Source of the DNA: CAZQYC01 sp964597495
GTDB taxonomy: Bacteria > Pseudomonadota > Gammaproteobacteria > Steroidobacterales > Steroidobacteraceae
Direction of reading: 5' to 3'
DNA: 42,007 nucleotides
Assembly: GCA_964597495.1 (NCBI GenBank)
Contig: CAZQYC010000033.1
Coordinates: 1-42,007, forward strand
Shown: positions 1-6,643 of the stretch, one piece after another
Layout of the letters: the number at the start of each line of letters is the position of its first letter
Numbering within the stretch: the stretch's first letter is position 1
The notes under the pieces: generated by a model
What the model was told of the DNA's origin: nothing
The model's input: only the letters and a program-made list of their open reading frames with translations
Database searches by the model: none
Made by a program: the position numbers and the translations under genes

Positions 1-59
1 CGATCCGGGAAGGCGGCAAGACCGTGGGCTCGGGCGTGGTGGCGAAGATATTGAAGTGA
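1..59 (+). CDS. tuf: Elongation factor Tu, C-terminal end (partial)
   Basis: The first 59 bases read in one frame as IREGGKTVGSGVVAKILK and a TGA stop, which is the conserved C-terminus of EF-Tu domain 3. EF-Tu delivers aminoacyl-tRNA to the ribosomal A site as a GTP complex. The rest of the gene lies upstream of the window. Its position just before rpsJ matches the usual str operon / S10 operon junction of proteobacteria. Only 18 codons are visible, so the call rests on the tail motif and synteny. Confidence 0.9.
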   Translation, partial: IREGGKTVGSGVVAKILK

Positions 60-70
60 CGGGCTATGCC

Positions 71-100
71 CGTCATCCCGGCGTAGGCCGGGATCCAGGT
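71..100 (+). repeat. REP-like palindromic repeat in the tuf-rpsJ spacer
   Basis: A CGTCAT lead is followed by a perfect hairpin, CCCGGC-GTAG-GCCGGG, and a GATCCAGG tail. A diverged copy in the opposite orientation lies at 36704-36730, with further fragments at 36606-36618 and 36779-36790. This is the general form of dispersed intergenic REP-like elements of proteobacteria. Sitting in the only spacer between tuf and rpsJ, the hairpin would be transcribed in the str-S10 mRNA. Confidence 0.6.
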
Positions 101-120
101 TTCGAAATGAGAGTAAACAC

Positions 121-435
121 ATGGCAACGAATCAAAACATCCGCATCAACTTAAAGGCGTTCGATCATCGCTTGATCGACTCGTCCGCCAAGGAAATCGT
201 CGACACCGCCAAGCGGACCGGTGCGAACGTGCGCGGTCCTGTCCCCCTGCCGACCAAGATGGAGCGCTTCACGGTGCTCGTCTCCCCGCACGTCGACAAG
301 GATGCTCGTGATCAGTACGAGATTCGTACGCACAAGCGCCTGATGGATATCCTGAATCCCACGGACAAGACCGTGGACGCTCTTATGAAGCTGGAATTGC
401 CGGCTGGGGTGGACGTTCAGATTAAGCTGAACTGA
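121..435 (+). CDS. rpsJ: 30S ribosomal protein S10
   Basis: A 104-residue protein, the normal S10 length, with the family signature around residues 12-40 (LKAFDHRLID, then a GPVPLPT segment) and the RTHKRL motif near residue 70. S10 sits in the 30S head and, as NusE, pairs with NusB in transcription antitermination. The ATG at 121 gives the expected N-terminus, but the upstream region has only a weak purine-rich ribosome site (GAGAG). It is first in the S10 order, 61 bases after tuf. It is separated from rplC by an unusually long 366-base spacer, so it may belong to the upstream tuf transcript. Confidence 0.98.
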   Translation: MATNQNIRINLKAFDHRLIDSSAKEIVDTAKRTGANVRGPVPLPTKMERFTVLVSPHVDKDARDQYEIRTHKRLMDILNPTDKTVDALMKLELPAGVDVQIKLN

Positions 436-527
436 TTAGCAGCTAGCTACTAGCCGCTAGCAACTAGCCAGAAAACGGATTTCTCGTACTTTCTGGCTAG
501 AAGCTAGTCGCTAGCGGCTAGAAGCTG
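436..527. repeat. CTAG-heptad palindrome A (rpsJ-rplC spacer)
   Basis: CTAG occurs at 443, 450, 457 and 464, exactly every 7 bases, followed by CCAGAAA (468-474). After a 15-base centre comes TTTCTGG (490-496) and then CTAG at 497, 504, 511 and 518. Left-arm units are CTAGCNN and right-arm units are the mirror form CTAGNNG, so the whole element is one imperfect inverted repeat. A degenerate fifth unit (TTAG) begins at 436, immediately after the rpsJ stop codon. In RNA it would fold into a long hairpin. Confidence 0.9.
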
Positions 528-558
528 CGATAAAAGCTTGCATAGCAAGTTTTTATCG
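528..558 (+). terminator. Hairpin with A and T tracts after rpsJ; possible terminator
   Basis: The sequence CGATAAAA, then CTTGC-ATA-GCAAG, then TTTTTATCG forms a stem flanked by an A tract and a T tract. This is the form of a weak bidirectional intrinsic terminator. Its location between the CTAG palindrome and a possible new promoter would separate tuf-rpsJ from rplC onward. The GC stem is only 5 bp, so efficiency is doubtful. Confidence 0.4.
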
Positions 559-565
559 TTAGAAT
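538..565 (+). promoter_or_regulatory. Possible sigma70 promoter for rplC onward
   Basis: TTGCAT (538-543), 16 bases, then TAGAAT (560-565). The -10 matches the consensus at five of six positions and the -35 only at its TTG. It overlaps the preceding hairpin. Transcription would start near 572, giving a leader of about 230 bases ahead of rplC. Confidence 0.3.
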
Positions 566-574
566 ACGCGACTC

Positions 575-801
575 TTTTGCGCCGAGGCCTGGCCCTACCG
601 GGGTACCGCTCGAGCGGCGTGGCAAGCGAATGCTTTGCTGCTCCTCTCTCGAACGATATCTGTGGCAAACGATTTCCCCAAGAACTCGTCTGCCGGTCCA
701 GCTTTTCCCGCAAAACTTTAGACCACATCGGCCAATCGCAGCCGACACCGTCGGCTAAGCCGTAAGGCAAAGCCGGTGAGTGACGAACGAGGATTGTGAC
801 T
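575..801 (+). promoter_or_regulatory. Long structured leader ahead of rplC
   Basis: These 227 bases contain no convincing gene. Visible structure includes the palindrome CCGCTCGAGCGG (606-617) and the stem-loop AGCCGAC-ACC-GTCGGCT (740-756). In Enterobacteria, L4 controls its operon through a leader upstream of rpsJ. Here the only long leader lies between rpsJ and rplC, so it is a candidate site for such control. That is inference from position, as no known L4-binding structure is recognisable. Confidence 0.35.
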
Positions 802-1539
802 ATGACGACAGGTGCCGCTCAAAAAATGAGCTTGGCAGTAGGCCTGGTCGGCCGTAAGGCCGGCATGACGCGTGTGTTTACCGAAGCGGGTGAAACCGTT
901 CCGGTGACCGTTATTGAGGCATTGCCCAATCGCGTAACCCAGATTCGTACGGCTGAAACCGACGGTTACCGGGCGCTTCAAGTCGCTTTCGGATCGCGTA
1001 AGGCGTCGCATCTGACCAAGGCGCAAGCCGGTCACTATGCCAAGACGAAGGTGGCTCCGGGCGAATCCCTCGTCGAGTTTCGCTTGGCCGACGGCGAAGG
1101 TTCGGACCTGCAAACCGGCGCCGAAATCAAAGTCGACATGTTTGCGGTGGGCCAAATCGTGGACGTGACAGGCACCACCATCGGTAAGGGCTATGCGGGC
1201 GTCATGAAGCGCCACAATTTCGGCGGCTTGCCTGCCACGCACGGTGTGTCCGTGTCGCATCGTTCGCCGGGTTCTATCGGTCAGCGTCAAACGCCGGGAA
1301 GAGTGTTCCCCGGTAAGCGCATGGCTGGTCGCATGGGTAACGCTCGTCGCACTATCGAAAATCTTCAGGTGGTTCGCGTCGATGCAGAGCGCAACCTGCT
1401 CCTGATTCGTGGCGCAGTGCCCGGGGCTCCGGGTGGCGAAGTTATCGTGCGCCCGTCCGTGAAAGCGGCGCGAAAAGCAAAGCGCGTGCGGATTGCTCCG
1501 TCGACCAAAGCGGCCGCTGCCGCTCCCGCAAAGAAATAA
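802..1539 (+). CDS. rplC: 50S ribosomal protein L3
   Basis: L3 is an early-assembly 50S protein whose central extension reaches towards the peptidyl transferase centre. The sequence has the VGRKAGMTRVF N-terminal motif, the SHRSPGSIGQRQTPG loop (its Gln is the PrmB methylation site in E. coli) and the KRMAGRMG segment. I prefer the ATG at 802, which has GAGGA 8 bases upstream, over an in-frame GTG at 796 that lies only 2 bases from it. The product is about 245 residues, longer than the roughly 209 of E. coli, because of an extended N-terminus and an Ala/Lys-rich C-terminal tail (APSTKAAAAAPAKK). Confidence 0.97.
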   Translation: MTTGAAQKMSLAVGLVGRKAGMTRVFTEAGETVPVTVIEALPNRVTQIRTAETDGYRALQVAFGSRKASHLTKAQAGHYAKTKVAPGESLVEFRLADGEGSDLQTGAEIKVDMFAVGQIVDVTGTTIGKGYAGVMKRHNFGGLPATHGVSVSHRSPGSIGQRQTPGRVFPGKRMAGRMGNARRTIENLQVVRVDAERNLLLIRGAVPGAPGGEVIVRPSVKAARKAKRVRIAPSTKAAAAAPAKK

Positions 1540-1566
1540 TTCAGTATTTAGCAAAGAAAGACCGCC

Positions 1567-2181
1567 ATGAAACTCAAGCTGGTCAATCAAGGTGCGAAGG
1601 CGTCGGAAGTGCAAGTTTCCGATGCGGCGTTCGCTCGCGAATTCAACGAGACGTTAGTCCATCAGGTCGTTACGGCGTATATGGCTGCCGGCCGCGCGGG
1701 CACGAAGCGTCAACTGAGCAAAGCCGAAGTGCGCGGCGGTGGCCGTAAGCCGTGGCGTCAAAAAGGCACCGGCTCTGCGCGTGCCGGCTCGATCCGCAGC
1801 CCCATTTGGGTGGGCGGCGGTCGTGCTTTCGCCGCTCGGCCTCGCGACTACTCGCAGAAGGTCAATCGCAAGATGTATCGCGCTGCGATGCAGGTGATGT
1901 TCTCGCAATTGGCCCGCGAAGAGCGTTTGGTGGCAACGAACGCCATCGAGCTCGAGGCGCCGAAGACCAAGCTGTTGGTCGAAAAATTGAAATCCTACGG
2001 GTTGGAAAGTGCGTTGATTTTGATCGAAGCGCATGACGAAAAGCTGGAGCTCGCGGCTCGCAACTTGCCGCATGTCGAAGTGCTGCCGGTGTCGGCGATC
2101 GATCCGGTGAGCTTGGCTCGCTTCGACAACGTACTCGCGACCGTCGGCGCAGTGCGCCTCCTTGAGGAGAAGCTGGCATGA
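1567..2181 (+). CDS. rplD: 50S ribosomal protein L4
   Basis: A 204-residue L4 with the tunnel-lining loop at about residues 45-95 (RQLSKAEVRGGGRKPW, then KGTGSARAGS). L4 helps form the constriction of the exit tunnel and, in Enterobacteria, represses its own operon at both transcription and translation. It starts at ATG 1567, 27 bases after rplC, with an AAAGAAAG ribosome site. Its stop overlaps the rplW start (ATGA at 2178-2181), which implies translational coupling. Confidence 0.98.
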   Translation: MKLKLVNQGAKASEVQVSDAAFAREFNETLVHQVVTAYMAAGRAGTKRQLSKAEVRGGGRKPWRQKGTGSARAGSIRSPIWVGGGRAFAARPRDYSQKVNRKMYRAAMQVMFSQLAREERLVATNAIELEAPKTKLLVEKLKSYGLESALILIEAHDEKLELAARNLPHVEVLPVSAIDPVSLARFDNVLATVGAVRLLEEKLA

Positions 2182-2504
2182 AGGCTCAGAAGGCAACGCC
2201 GAAATTCGGCAAAGAACAGTTGATGAGCGTGCTGCTTGCGCCGCACGTGTCGGAAAAGGCAGCGCGTGCTTCCGAATCCGGAAACCAATTCGTTTTCCGC
2301 GTACGCGGCAACGCTACTAAGCCGGAAATCAAAGCGGCGATCGAGATGATGTTCGAAGTGAAAGTGCAGGCCGTGCAAGTCGTGAATTCCGAAGGTAAGC
2401 AAAAGCGCTTCGGGCAACGGCTCGGCCGCCGTTCTGACATCAAGAAGGCCTACGTGCGCTTGGCTGAGGGTCAGACGATCGAACTCGGCGGCGTGCAAGC
2501 TTAA
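2178..2504 (+). CDS. rplW: 50S ribosomal protein L23
   Basis: L23 lies at the exit of the peptide tunnel and is the docking site for trigger factor and SRP. The LLAPHVSEKA motif (about residues 19-28) includes the conserved Glu used in trigger factor contact. The 108-residue reading starts at ATG 2178 with a good GAGGAG site 8 bases upstream inside rplD, and overlaps the rplD stop by 4 bases. A downstream ATG (residue 16) would give a product nearer the usual length, but it lacks the ribosome site. Confidence 0.96.
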   Translation: MKAQKATPKFGKEQLMSVLLAPHVSEKAARASESGNQFVFRVRGNATKPEIKAAIEMMFEVKVQAVQVVNSEGKQKRFGQRLGRRSDIKKAYVRLAEGQTIELGGVQA

Positions 2505-2522
2505 GCAGGTTAAGAGACGACC

Positions 2523-3347
2523 ATGGCATTAATCAAAGCAAAGCCGACATCTCCAGGCCGGCGCTTTCAAGTGAAGATCGACCGTAGCCACCTGCATAAG
2601 GGTGGGCCTGTCGAGTCGTTGATCGTTAGCAAAAGCGCTACCGGCGCACGCAATCACTTCGGGCGCATCACCAATCGCCACCAAGGCGCGGGACACAAGC
2701 ATCACTATCGCTTGGTCGATTTCTTGCGTGACAACGATGGCGTGCCGGGTAAGGTGGAGCGGCTTGAATACGACCCAAATCGCAGCGCCCATCTTGCGCT
2801 AGTGCTGTTCGCCGACGGCGAGCGCCGCTACATCATTGCGCCCAAGGATTTGAATCCGGGCGACACGGTGACTTCCGGGCCGGAAGCGCCGATCAAAGCC
2901 GGTAACGCAATGCAGCTTCGGCACATTCCGATCGGTACCACGATTCACTGCATCGAATTGAAGCCCGGCAAGGGTGCGCAGCTTGCGCGAAGCGCCGGCG
3001 CGTCCGTCATGCTCGCCGCCCGCGAGGGGTTGTATGCAACCGTTCGCTTGCGTTCCGGTGAAGTGCGCAAGGTGCACATCGATTGTCGCGCGACGATCGG
3101 CGAAGTCGGTCATGGCGAGCACAATCTTCGTAGTTACGGCAAAGCCGGTGCGAAGCGCTGGCAGGGCATTCGTCCTACCGTTCGCGGCGTCGTCATGAAC
3201 CCGGTCGATCACCCGCACGGTGGTGGTGAAGGTAAGTCCGGCCAAGGTAACCCGCATCCTGTGTCGCCTTGGGGCTGGAAGACCAAGGGCAAGAAGACAC
3301 GCAACAACAAGCGCACGGCCGGCATGATCGTCCGCCGTAGAAATTAA
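2523..3347 (+). CDS. rplB: 50S ribosomal protein L2
   Basis: A 274-residue L2, the normal length. It carries the RNA-binding GRNNxGRIT-like segment near residues 42-55 (here ARNHFGRITNRHQG). It also has the very conserved C-terminal region VMNPVDHPHGGGEGK followed by NPHPVSPWG, which contains the His important for peptidyl transferase function. L2 bridges the subunits and is needed for their association. It starts at ATG 2523, 18 bases after rplW. Confidence 0.98.
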   Translation: MALIKAKPTSPGRRFQVKIDRSHLHKGGPVESLIVSKSATGARNHFGRITNRHQGAGHKHHYRLVDFLRDNDGVPGKVERLEYDPNRSAHLALVLFADGERRYIIAPKDLNPGDTVTSGPEAPIKAGNAMQLRHIPIGTTIHCIELKPGKGAQLARSAGASVMLAAREGLYATVRLRSGEVRKVHIDCRATIGEVGHGEHNLRSYGKAGAKRWQGIRPTVRGVVMNPVDHPHGGGEGKSGQGNPHPVSPWGWKTKGKKTRNNKRTAGMIVRRRN

Positions 3348-3399
3348 GTCATCGAAATTAACTTGAGCAATTGATTTATCTCAAGAGAGGAATAAAACA

Positions 3400-3681
3400 G
3401 TGCCTCGTTCGATTAAAAAAGGCCCGTTCGTCGATTTGCATCTTGCGAAGAAAGTTCGCACCGCTGTCGAAAAGAATGACCGACGACCGATTAAGACGTG
3501 GTCGCGCCGTTCCATGATCCTGCCGGACATGGTCGGCTTGACCCTTGCCGTTCACAACGGCAAGCAACATTTGCCCGTGCTCGTGTCCGAAAACATGGTC
3601 GGCCACAAGCTTGGCGAATTCGCTCCTACGCGCACGTTCAAGGCGCATGGCGGCGATAAGAAGGCCGCGGCGGAGACCTAA
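3400..3681 (+). CDS. rpsS: 30S ribosomal protein S19
   Basis: A 93-residue S19 (PRSIKKGPFVD N-terminus, then RRSMILPDMVGLT and the conserved VGHKLGEF motif). It binds the 30S head beside S13. The start is GTG 3400, with a strong GAGAGGA site 8 bases upstream (3385-3391). A small hairpin, CTTGAG/CTCAAG (3362-3367 with 3380-3385), lies directly against this ribosome site and could affect access to it. The stop is 1 base before the rplV ATG. Confidence 0.97.
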   Translation: MPRSIKKGPFVDLHLAKKVRTAVEKNDRRPIKTWSRRSMILPDMVGLTLAVHNGKQHLPVLVSENMVGHKLGEFAPTRTFKAHGGDKKAAAET

Positions 3682-3682
3682 T

Positions 3683-4024
3683 ATGCAAGTTGCAGCCAAA
3701 TTGAAAAATGCGCGTATCTCGCCGCAAAAAGTGCGGTTGATCGCGGATATGGTGCGCGGCAAGCCAGTGGGGCTCGCGCTCAATACGCTGAAGTTCACGC
3801 CGAAGAAGGGCGCGGATTTGGTTTACAAGGTGTTGTCGTCCGCGGTTGCCAACGCCGAGAACAACAACAGCGCGGATATCGACGAATTGAAGGTCGAGAC
3901 CGTCATGATCGATGAAGCGCCGACGTTGAAGCGCTTCATGGCCCGCGCCAAAGGCCGCGGCAATCGCATCGTGAAGCGCAATAGCCACATCACCGTAATG
4001 GTGGGTGACGGTAAGAAAGAATGA
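3683..4024 (+). CDS. rplV: 50S ribosomal protein L22
   Basis: A 113-residue L22. L22 lines the exit tunnel through a beta-hairpin, visible at about residues 79-100 (MARAKGRGNRIVKRNSH). The core has ARISPQKVRLIADMVRGK near residues 10-27 and AVANAENNN near 54-62. I place the start at ATG 3683, 1 base after the rpsS stop, rather than further upstream inside rpsS, because MQVAAKLKNARIS is the typical N-terminus. It is probably translated by coupling with rpsS. Confidence 0.97.
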   Translation: MQVAAKLKNARISPQKVRLIADMVRGKPVGLALNTLKFTPKKGADLVYKVLSSAVANAENNNSADIDELKVETVMIDEAPTLKRFMARAKGRGNRIVKRNSHITVMVGDGKKE

Positions 4025-4038
4025 TCGCCGCAACCTAC

Positions 4039-4062
4039 AGCCCCCAGAGCCCCCAGAGCCCC
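4039..4062. repeat. 9-bp tandem repeat before rpsC
   Basis: The unit AGAGCCCCC is repeated in the rplV-rpsC spacer (AGCCCCC AGAGCCCCC AGAGCCCC). It is followed at once by a 5-codon frame, ATG AGC GGA GCG AAG TAA (4063-4080), which ends 2 bases before the rpsC ATG. It is probably a simple-sequence expansion. Confidence 0.6.
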
Positions 4063-4082
4063 ATGAGCGGAGCGAAGTAAGT

Positions 4083-4793
4083 ATGGGTCAGAAAGTCAAT
4101 CCAGTCGGTATCCGCTTAGGGATCACCCGCGATTGGTCGTCCAAGTGGTACGCGCCGTCACGTAATTTCCCGGCGTATATCTATTCCGATTTCCTGGTGC
4201 GCCAGTTTCTGAAGAAGAAACTCATCGAGGCGTCCGTCAGCCGCATTCACATTGAGCGGGCGGCGAAGCGCGCGAACATCACGATCTTCACGGCGCGTCC
4301 GGGCATCGTGATCGGCAAGAAGGGCGAAGACATCGAGAAGCTGCGCAACGAAGTGGCGAAGCTGATGAAGATGGCGGTCGCCGACGTTCGCATCAACATT
4401 TCGGAAATTCGCAAGCCTGAACTCGATTCGCAGCTGGTGGCCGAAGGCATTGCGCAGCAGCTCGAGAAGCGCGTGATGTTCCGCCGTGCGATGAAGCGCG
4501 CCGTGACGAACACGATGCGCATCGGCGCGCTCGGCATCAAGGTGCGCGTGTCCGGCCGCTTGAACGGCGCTGAAATCGCTCGTACCGAGTGGTACCGCGA
4601 AGGCCGTATTCCTTTGCACACCTATCGCGCGGATATCGATTACGCGCAAGCCGAAGCTCGCACGACCTACGGCGTCATCGGCGTCAAGGTGTGGATCTTC
4701 AAGGGCGAAGTGTTTAAGCAAGATCAAATCGGCGCGGCTTCGGCCGAAGGCGCTGAAGGGCAAGCAGCACCTGCGGCGGAGGCAACGGCGTAG
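4083..4793 (+). CDS. rpsC: 30S ribosomal protein S3
   Basis: A 236-residue S3 starting MGQKVNPVGIRLG, which fixes the start at ATG 4083. The KH domain (about residues 40-110) has the GKKGEDIEKLR loop. The C-terminal domain has the WYREGRIPLHT motif and the Arg-rich segment linked to the mRNA entry helicase activity. The protein ends in a low-complexity Ala/Glu tail (about 25 residues) not needed by the fold. The ribosome site is weak (GGAG about 10 bases upstream), and a mini reading frame ends 2 bases before the start. Confidence 0.97.
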   Translation: MGQKVNPVGIRLGITRDWSSKWYAPSRNFPAYIYSDFLVRQFLKKKLIEASVSRIHIERAAKRANITIFTARPGIVIGKKGEDIEKLRNEVAKLMKMAVADVRINISEIRKPELDSQLVAEGIAQQLEKRVMFRRAMKRAVTNTMRIGALGIKVRVSGRLNGAEIARTEWYREGRIPLHTYRADIDYAQAEARTTYGVIGVKVWIFKGEVFKQDQIGAASAEGAEGQAAPAAEATA

Positions 4794-4801
4794 AGAAGCT
4801 A

Positions 4802-4845
4802 CTAGCGGCTAGCTACTAGCCCCTAGCAAGAAAGCTAGCGCCTAG
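4802..4845. repeat. CTAG-heptad array B (rpsC-rplP spacer)
   Basis: CTAG occurs at 4802, 4809, 4816 and 4823 in strict 7-base steps. A short CAAGAAAG centre follows, then CTAG at 4835 and 4842. It looks like a palindrome whose loop and part of the right arm were deleted. It starts 8 bases after the rpsC stop and ends 12 bases before the rplP ATG, so it nearly fills the spacer. Confidence 0.85.
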
Positions 4846-4857
4846 AGATTAAATTTT

Positions 4858-5271
4858 ATGATGCAACCAAAGCGAACCAAATTCCGCAAGCAGTTCAAGG
4901 GCACCTTGGGTGGCCTCGCGCAGCGCGGCAGCACCGTTGCCTTCGGCGAATATGGTTTGAAGACCACGAGTCGTGCGCGCATGACGGCGCGCGAAATCGA
5001 AGCGGCGCGTCGAGCGATGACTCGGTACGTGAAGCGCGGCGGCCAAGTGTGGGTCCGTGTGTTTCCGGACGTGCCGATTTCCAAGAAGCCGCTCGAAGTG
5101 CGTATGGGTAGCGGTAAGGGTAATGTCGAGTACTACGTCGCCAAGGTTCTTCCCGGCAAGGTGCTCTTCGAGATGGAAGGCGTCACTGAAGCGATCGCGC
5201 GTGAGGCGTTCCGCTTGGCTGCTTCCAAGTTGTCGGTCGATACGCAATTTGTGACGAGGCACGTGCGCTAA
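4858..5271 (+). CDS. rplP: 50S ribosomal protein L16
   Basis: A 137-residue L16 with the canonical start MMQPKRTKFRKQFKG, so the first of two adjacent ATGs (4858) is chosen. L16 positions the A-site tRNA elbow. The segment RMGSGKGNVEYYVA near residues 81-94 contains the Arg hydroxylated by RoxA in E. coli. There is no clear Shine-Dalgarno sequence: the region upstream is the end of the CTAG array and an AT-rich stretch. The stop overlaps the rpmC start by one base (TAATG). Confidence 0.97.
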   Translation: MMQPKRTKFRKQFKGTLGGLAQRGSTVAFGEYGLKTTSRARMTAREIEAARRAMTRYVKRGGQVWVRVFPDVPISKKPLEVRMGSGKGNVEYYVAKVLPGKVLFEMEGVTEAIAREAFRLAASKLSVDTQFVTRHVR

Positions 5272-5483
5272 TGAACGCGAAAGAATTACGTCAGAAGTCC
5301 GGCACGGAATTGAAGGACGAAATCCTCAAGCTCCGGCGCGAGCAATTTAATCTGCGTATGGGGCAGGCGACCGGTCAATCCGGCAAGCCGGACCAGTTTT
5401 CGAAGGTGCGTCGCAATGTCGCGCGCATCAAGACGGTGCTTGGCGAGCAAGCCAGGGCCGCTGCAGCGAAAGGTGCGAAATGA
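5271..5483 (+). CDS. rpmC: 50S ribosomal protein L29
   Basis: A 70-residue two-helix L29 (MNAKELRQKS, LRREQFNLRMGQATGQ, then VRRNVARIKTVL). It binds near the tunnel exit next to L23. It starts on the last base of the rplP stop and ends overlapping the rpsQ ATG (ATGA at 5480-5483), so rplP, rpmC and rpsQ form a tightly coupled trio. An Ala-rich C-terminal end is slightly longer than in E. coli. Confidence 0.96.
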   Translation: MNAKELRQKSGTELKDEILKLRREQFNLRMGQATGQSGKPDQFSKVRRNVARIKTVLGEQARAAAAKGAK

Positions 5484-5764
5484 GCGAGCAAGCGACCGGC
5501 CAAACAACCGAAAAGGCGACCGGGAAGACGCTGACCGGCAAAGTGATCAGCAACAAAATGCAGAAGACCGTGTCGGTCGAAATCGAGCGTTTGGTGCGTC
5601 ACGAAACCTACGGCAAGTATTTGCGTCGCACGACCAAGATCATGGCGCACGACGAAAAGGACGAGTGTCGCGAAGGCGACATGGTTACGATTGCGGAATG
5701 CCGCCCGATTTCGCGTCACAAGAGTTGGCGTGTCGTGCGCGTTGAAGAACGCGCCGCCCAATAA
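5480..5764 (+). CDS. rpsQ: 30S ribosomal protein S17
   Basis: A 94-residue S17 with the OB-fold core from LTGKVISNKMQKTVSVEIER to WRVVRVEE. S17 is a primary 16S rRNA binder in the 30S body. The first 15 residues or so (SEQATGQTTEKATGKT) are a Thr-rich extension compared with the E. coli protein. The ATG at 5480 overlaps the rpmC stop by 4 bases. It is the last gene of the S10 group; the spc group follows. Confidence 0.97.
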   Translation: MSEQATGQTTEKATGKTLTGKVISNKMQKTVSVEIERLVRHETYGKYLRRTTKIMAHDEKDECREGDMVTIAECRPISRHKSWRVVRVEERAAQ

Positions 5765-5793
5765 CCAGCCGGCAGAGAGAAGCGAGTAGAACC

Positions 5794-6162
5794 ATGATTC
5801 AGATGAGTACATTGCTCAGTGCGGCGGATAACAGCGGCGCGCGCAGTTTGATGTGCATCAAAGTGCTGGGCGGCAGCAAGCGCCGCTATGCGTATGTGGG
5901 CGATGTCATCAAAGTCAGCATCCGTGACGCGATTCCGCGCGGCAAGGTGAAGAAGGGCGAGGTGTACGACGCGGTGGTCGTGCGCACGAAGTTCGGCGTT
6001 CGCCGCGGCGACGGTTCGTTGATTCGCTTCGACGGCAATGCCGCCGTGCTGTTGACGAACAAGCTGGAGCCGATCGGTACGCGTATCTTCGGACCAGTGA
6101 CCCGCGAGCTGCGCACGGCGCAGTTCATGAAGATTATTTCGTTGGCGCCGGAAGTGTTGTGA
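5794..6162 (+). CDS. rplN: 50S ribosomal protein L14
   Basis: A 122-residue L14 (MIQMSTLLSAADNSGAR, KRRYAYVGDVIKVSI, then FGPVTRELR). It forms part of the intersubunit bridge near helix 14 of 16S rRNA and is the binding site of the RsfS silencing factor. The start at ATG 5794 follows a GAGAGAAGCGAG purine tract, 29 bases after rpsQ. In E. coli the spc promoter lies just before this gene, but the short spacer here shows no convincing promoter. Confidence 0.97.
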   Translation: MIQMSTLLSAADNSGARSLMCIKVLGGSKRRYAYVGDVIKVSIRDAIPRGKVKKGEVYDAVVVRTKFGVRRGDGSLIRFDGNAAVLLTNKLEPIGTRIFGPVTRELRTAQFMKIISLAPEVL

Positions 6163-6170
6163 GGAGCTAA

Positions 6171-6250
6171 CAAGCTACTAGCCGCTAGCCGCTAGCCAGA
6201 GGAATACCTCGGGTCTGGCTAGAAGCTAGAAGCTAGAAGCTAGAGGCTTT
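6171..6250. repeat. CTAG-heptad palindrome C (rplN-rplX spacer)
   Basis: The left arm has CTAG at 6178, 6185 and 6192, then CCAGAGG (6196-6202). A short loop follows, then TCTGG and a right arm with CTAG at 6219, 6226, 6233 and 6240. Three right-arm units are the identical heptad CTAGAAG, suggesting recent tandem expansion. The element fills the spacer up to the rplX ribosome site. Confidence 0.9.
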
Positions 6251-6255
6251 TAGAG

Positions 6256-6570
6256 ATGAACAAAATTCGCAAAGGTGACGAGGTTGTCGTGATCGCGGGC
6301 CGTGACAAGGGCCGCCGCGGCAACGTGCTCGAAGTGCAAGACGGCAAAGTGCTCGTCGAAGGCATCAACGTGGCGAAAAAACACGTGAAGCCGAATCCGC
6401 AGCGTCAGGAGCAAGGCGGGATCCAAGATCGTGCGATGCCGATCGAGATCTCGAACGTGATGGTGTGGAACGCGGCGGCGAAGAAGGGCGATCGCGTCGG
6501 CATCCGTACGTTAGGCGACGGTCGCAAAGTGCGCTTTTTCAAATCCAACAAGGAAGTAGTGGACGCTTAA
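6256..6570 (+). CDS. rplX: 50S ribosomal protein L24
   Basis: A 104-residue L24 with an N-terminal KOW motif (KGDEVVVIAGRDKGRRGNV, about residues 6-24) and the conserved VEGINVAKKHVKP segment. L24 is one of the two assembly initiators of the 50S subunit. Its ATG lies only 6 bases beyond the CTAG palindrome; the ribosome site must be the TAGAGG or TAGAG purine stretch at the end of that repeat. Confidence 0.97.
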   Translation: MNKIRKGDEVVVIAGRDKGRRGNVLEVQDGKVLVEGINVAKKHVKPNPQRQEQGGIQDRAMPIEISNVMVWNAAAKKGDRVGIRTLGDGRKVRFFKSNKEVVDA

Positions 6571-6583
6571 GACAGTTTCTTGA

Positions 6584-6615
6584 TGCTTCAGCGGCTCCGT
6601 AAGCGAGTCGAAGCA
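6584..6615 (+). promoter_or_regulatory. Bulged hairpin in the rplX-rplE spacer; candidate S8 control site
   Basis: TGCTTC (6584-6589) pairs with GAAGCA (6610-6615), and GGCTC (6593-6597) with GAGTC (6605-6609), leaving a one-sided 3-base bulge (AGC) and a 7-base loop. In E. coli, S8 represses the spc operon by binding a bulged hairpin at the start of rplE that mimics its 16S site. The location matches. The specific S8 consensus is not demonstrated. Confidence 0.4.
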
Positions 6616-6643
6616 CAAGTAACGCAGCAGAAGGTATAGAACG

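Noticed and set aside
559..795. A tRNA or small RNA gene in the rpsJ-rplC spacer
   Set aside because: Hairpins are present, but no cloverleaf or known RNA motif could be traced.
718..1614. Long minus-strand reading frame opposite rplC (298 codons)
   Set aside because: It is a shadow of the well-supported L3 gene, with a His/Arg-rich, unfamiliar composition and no ribosome site.
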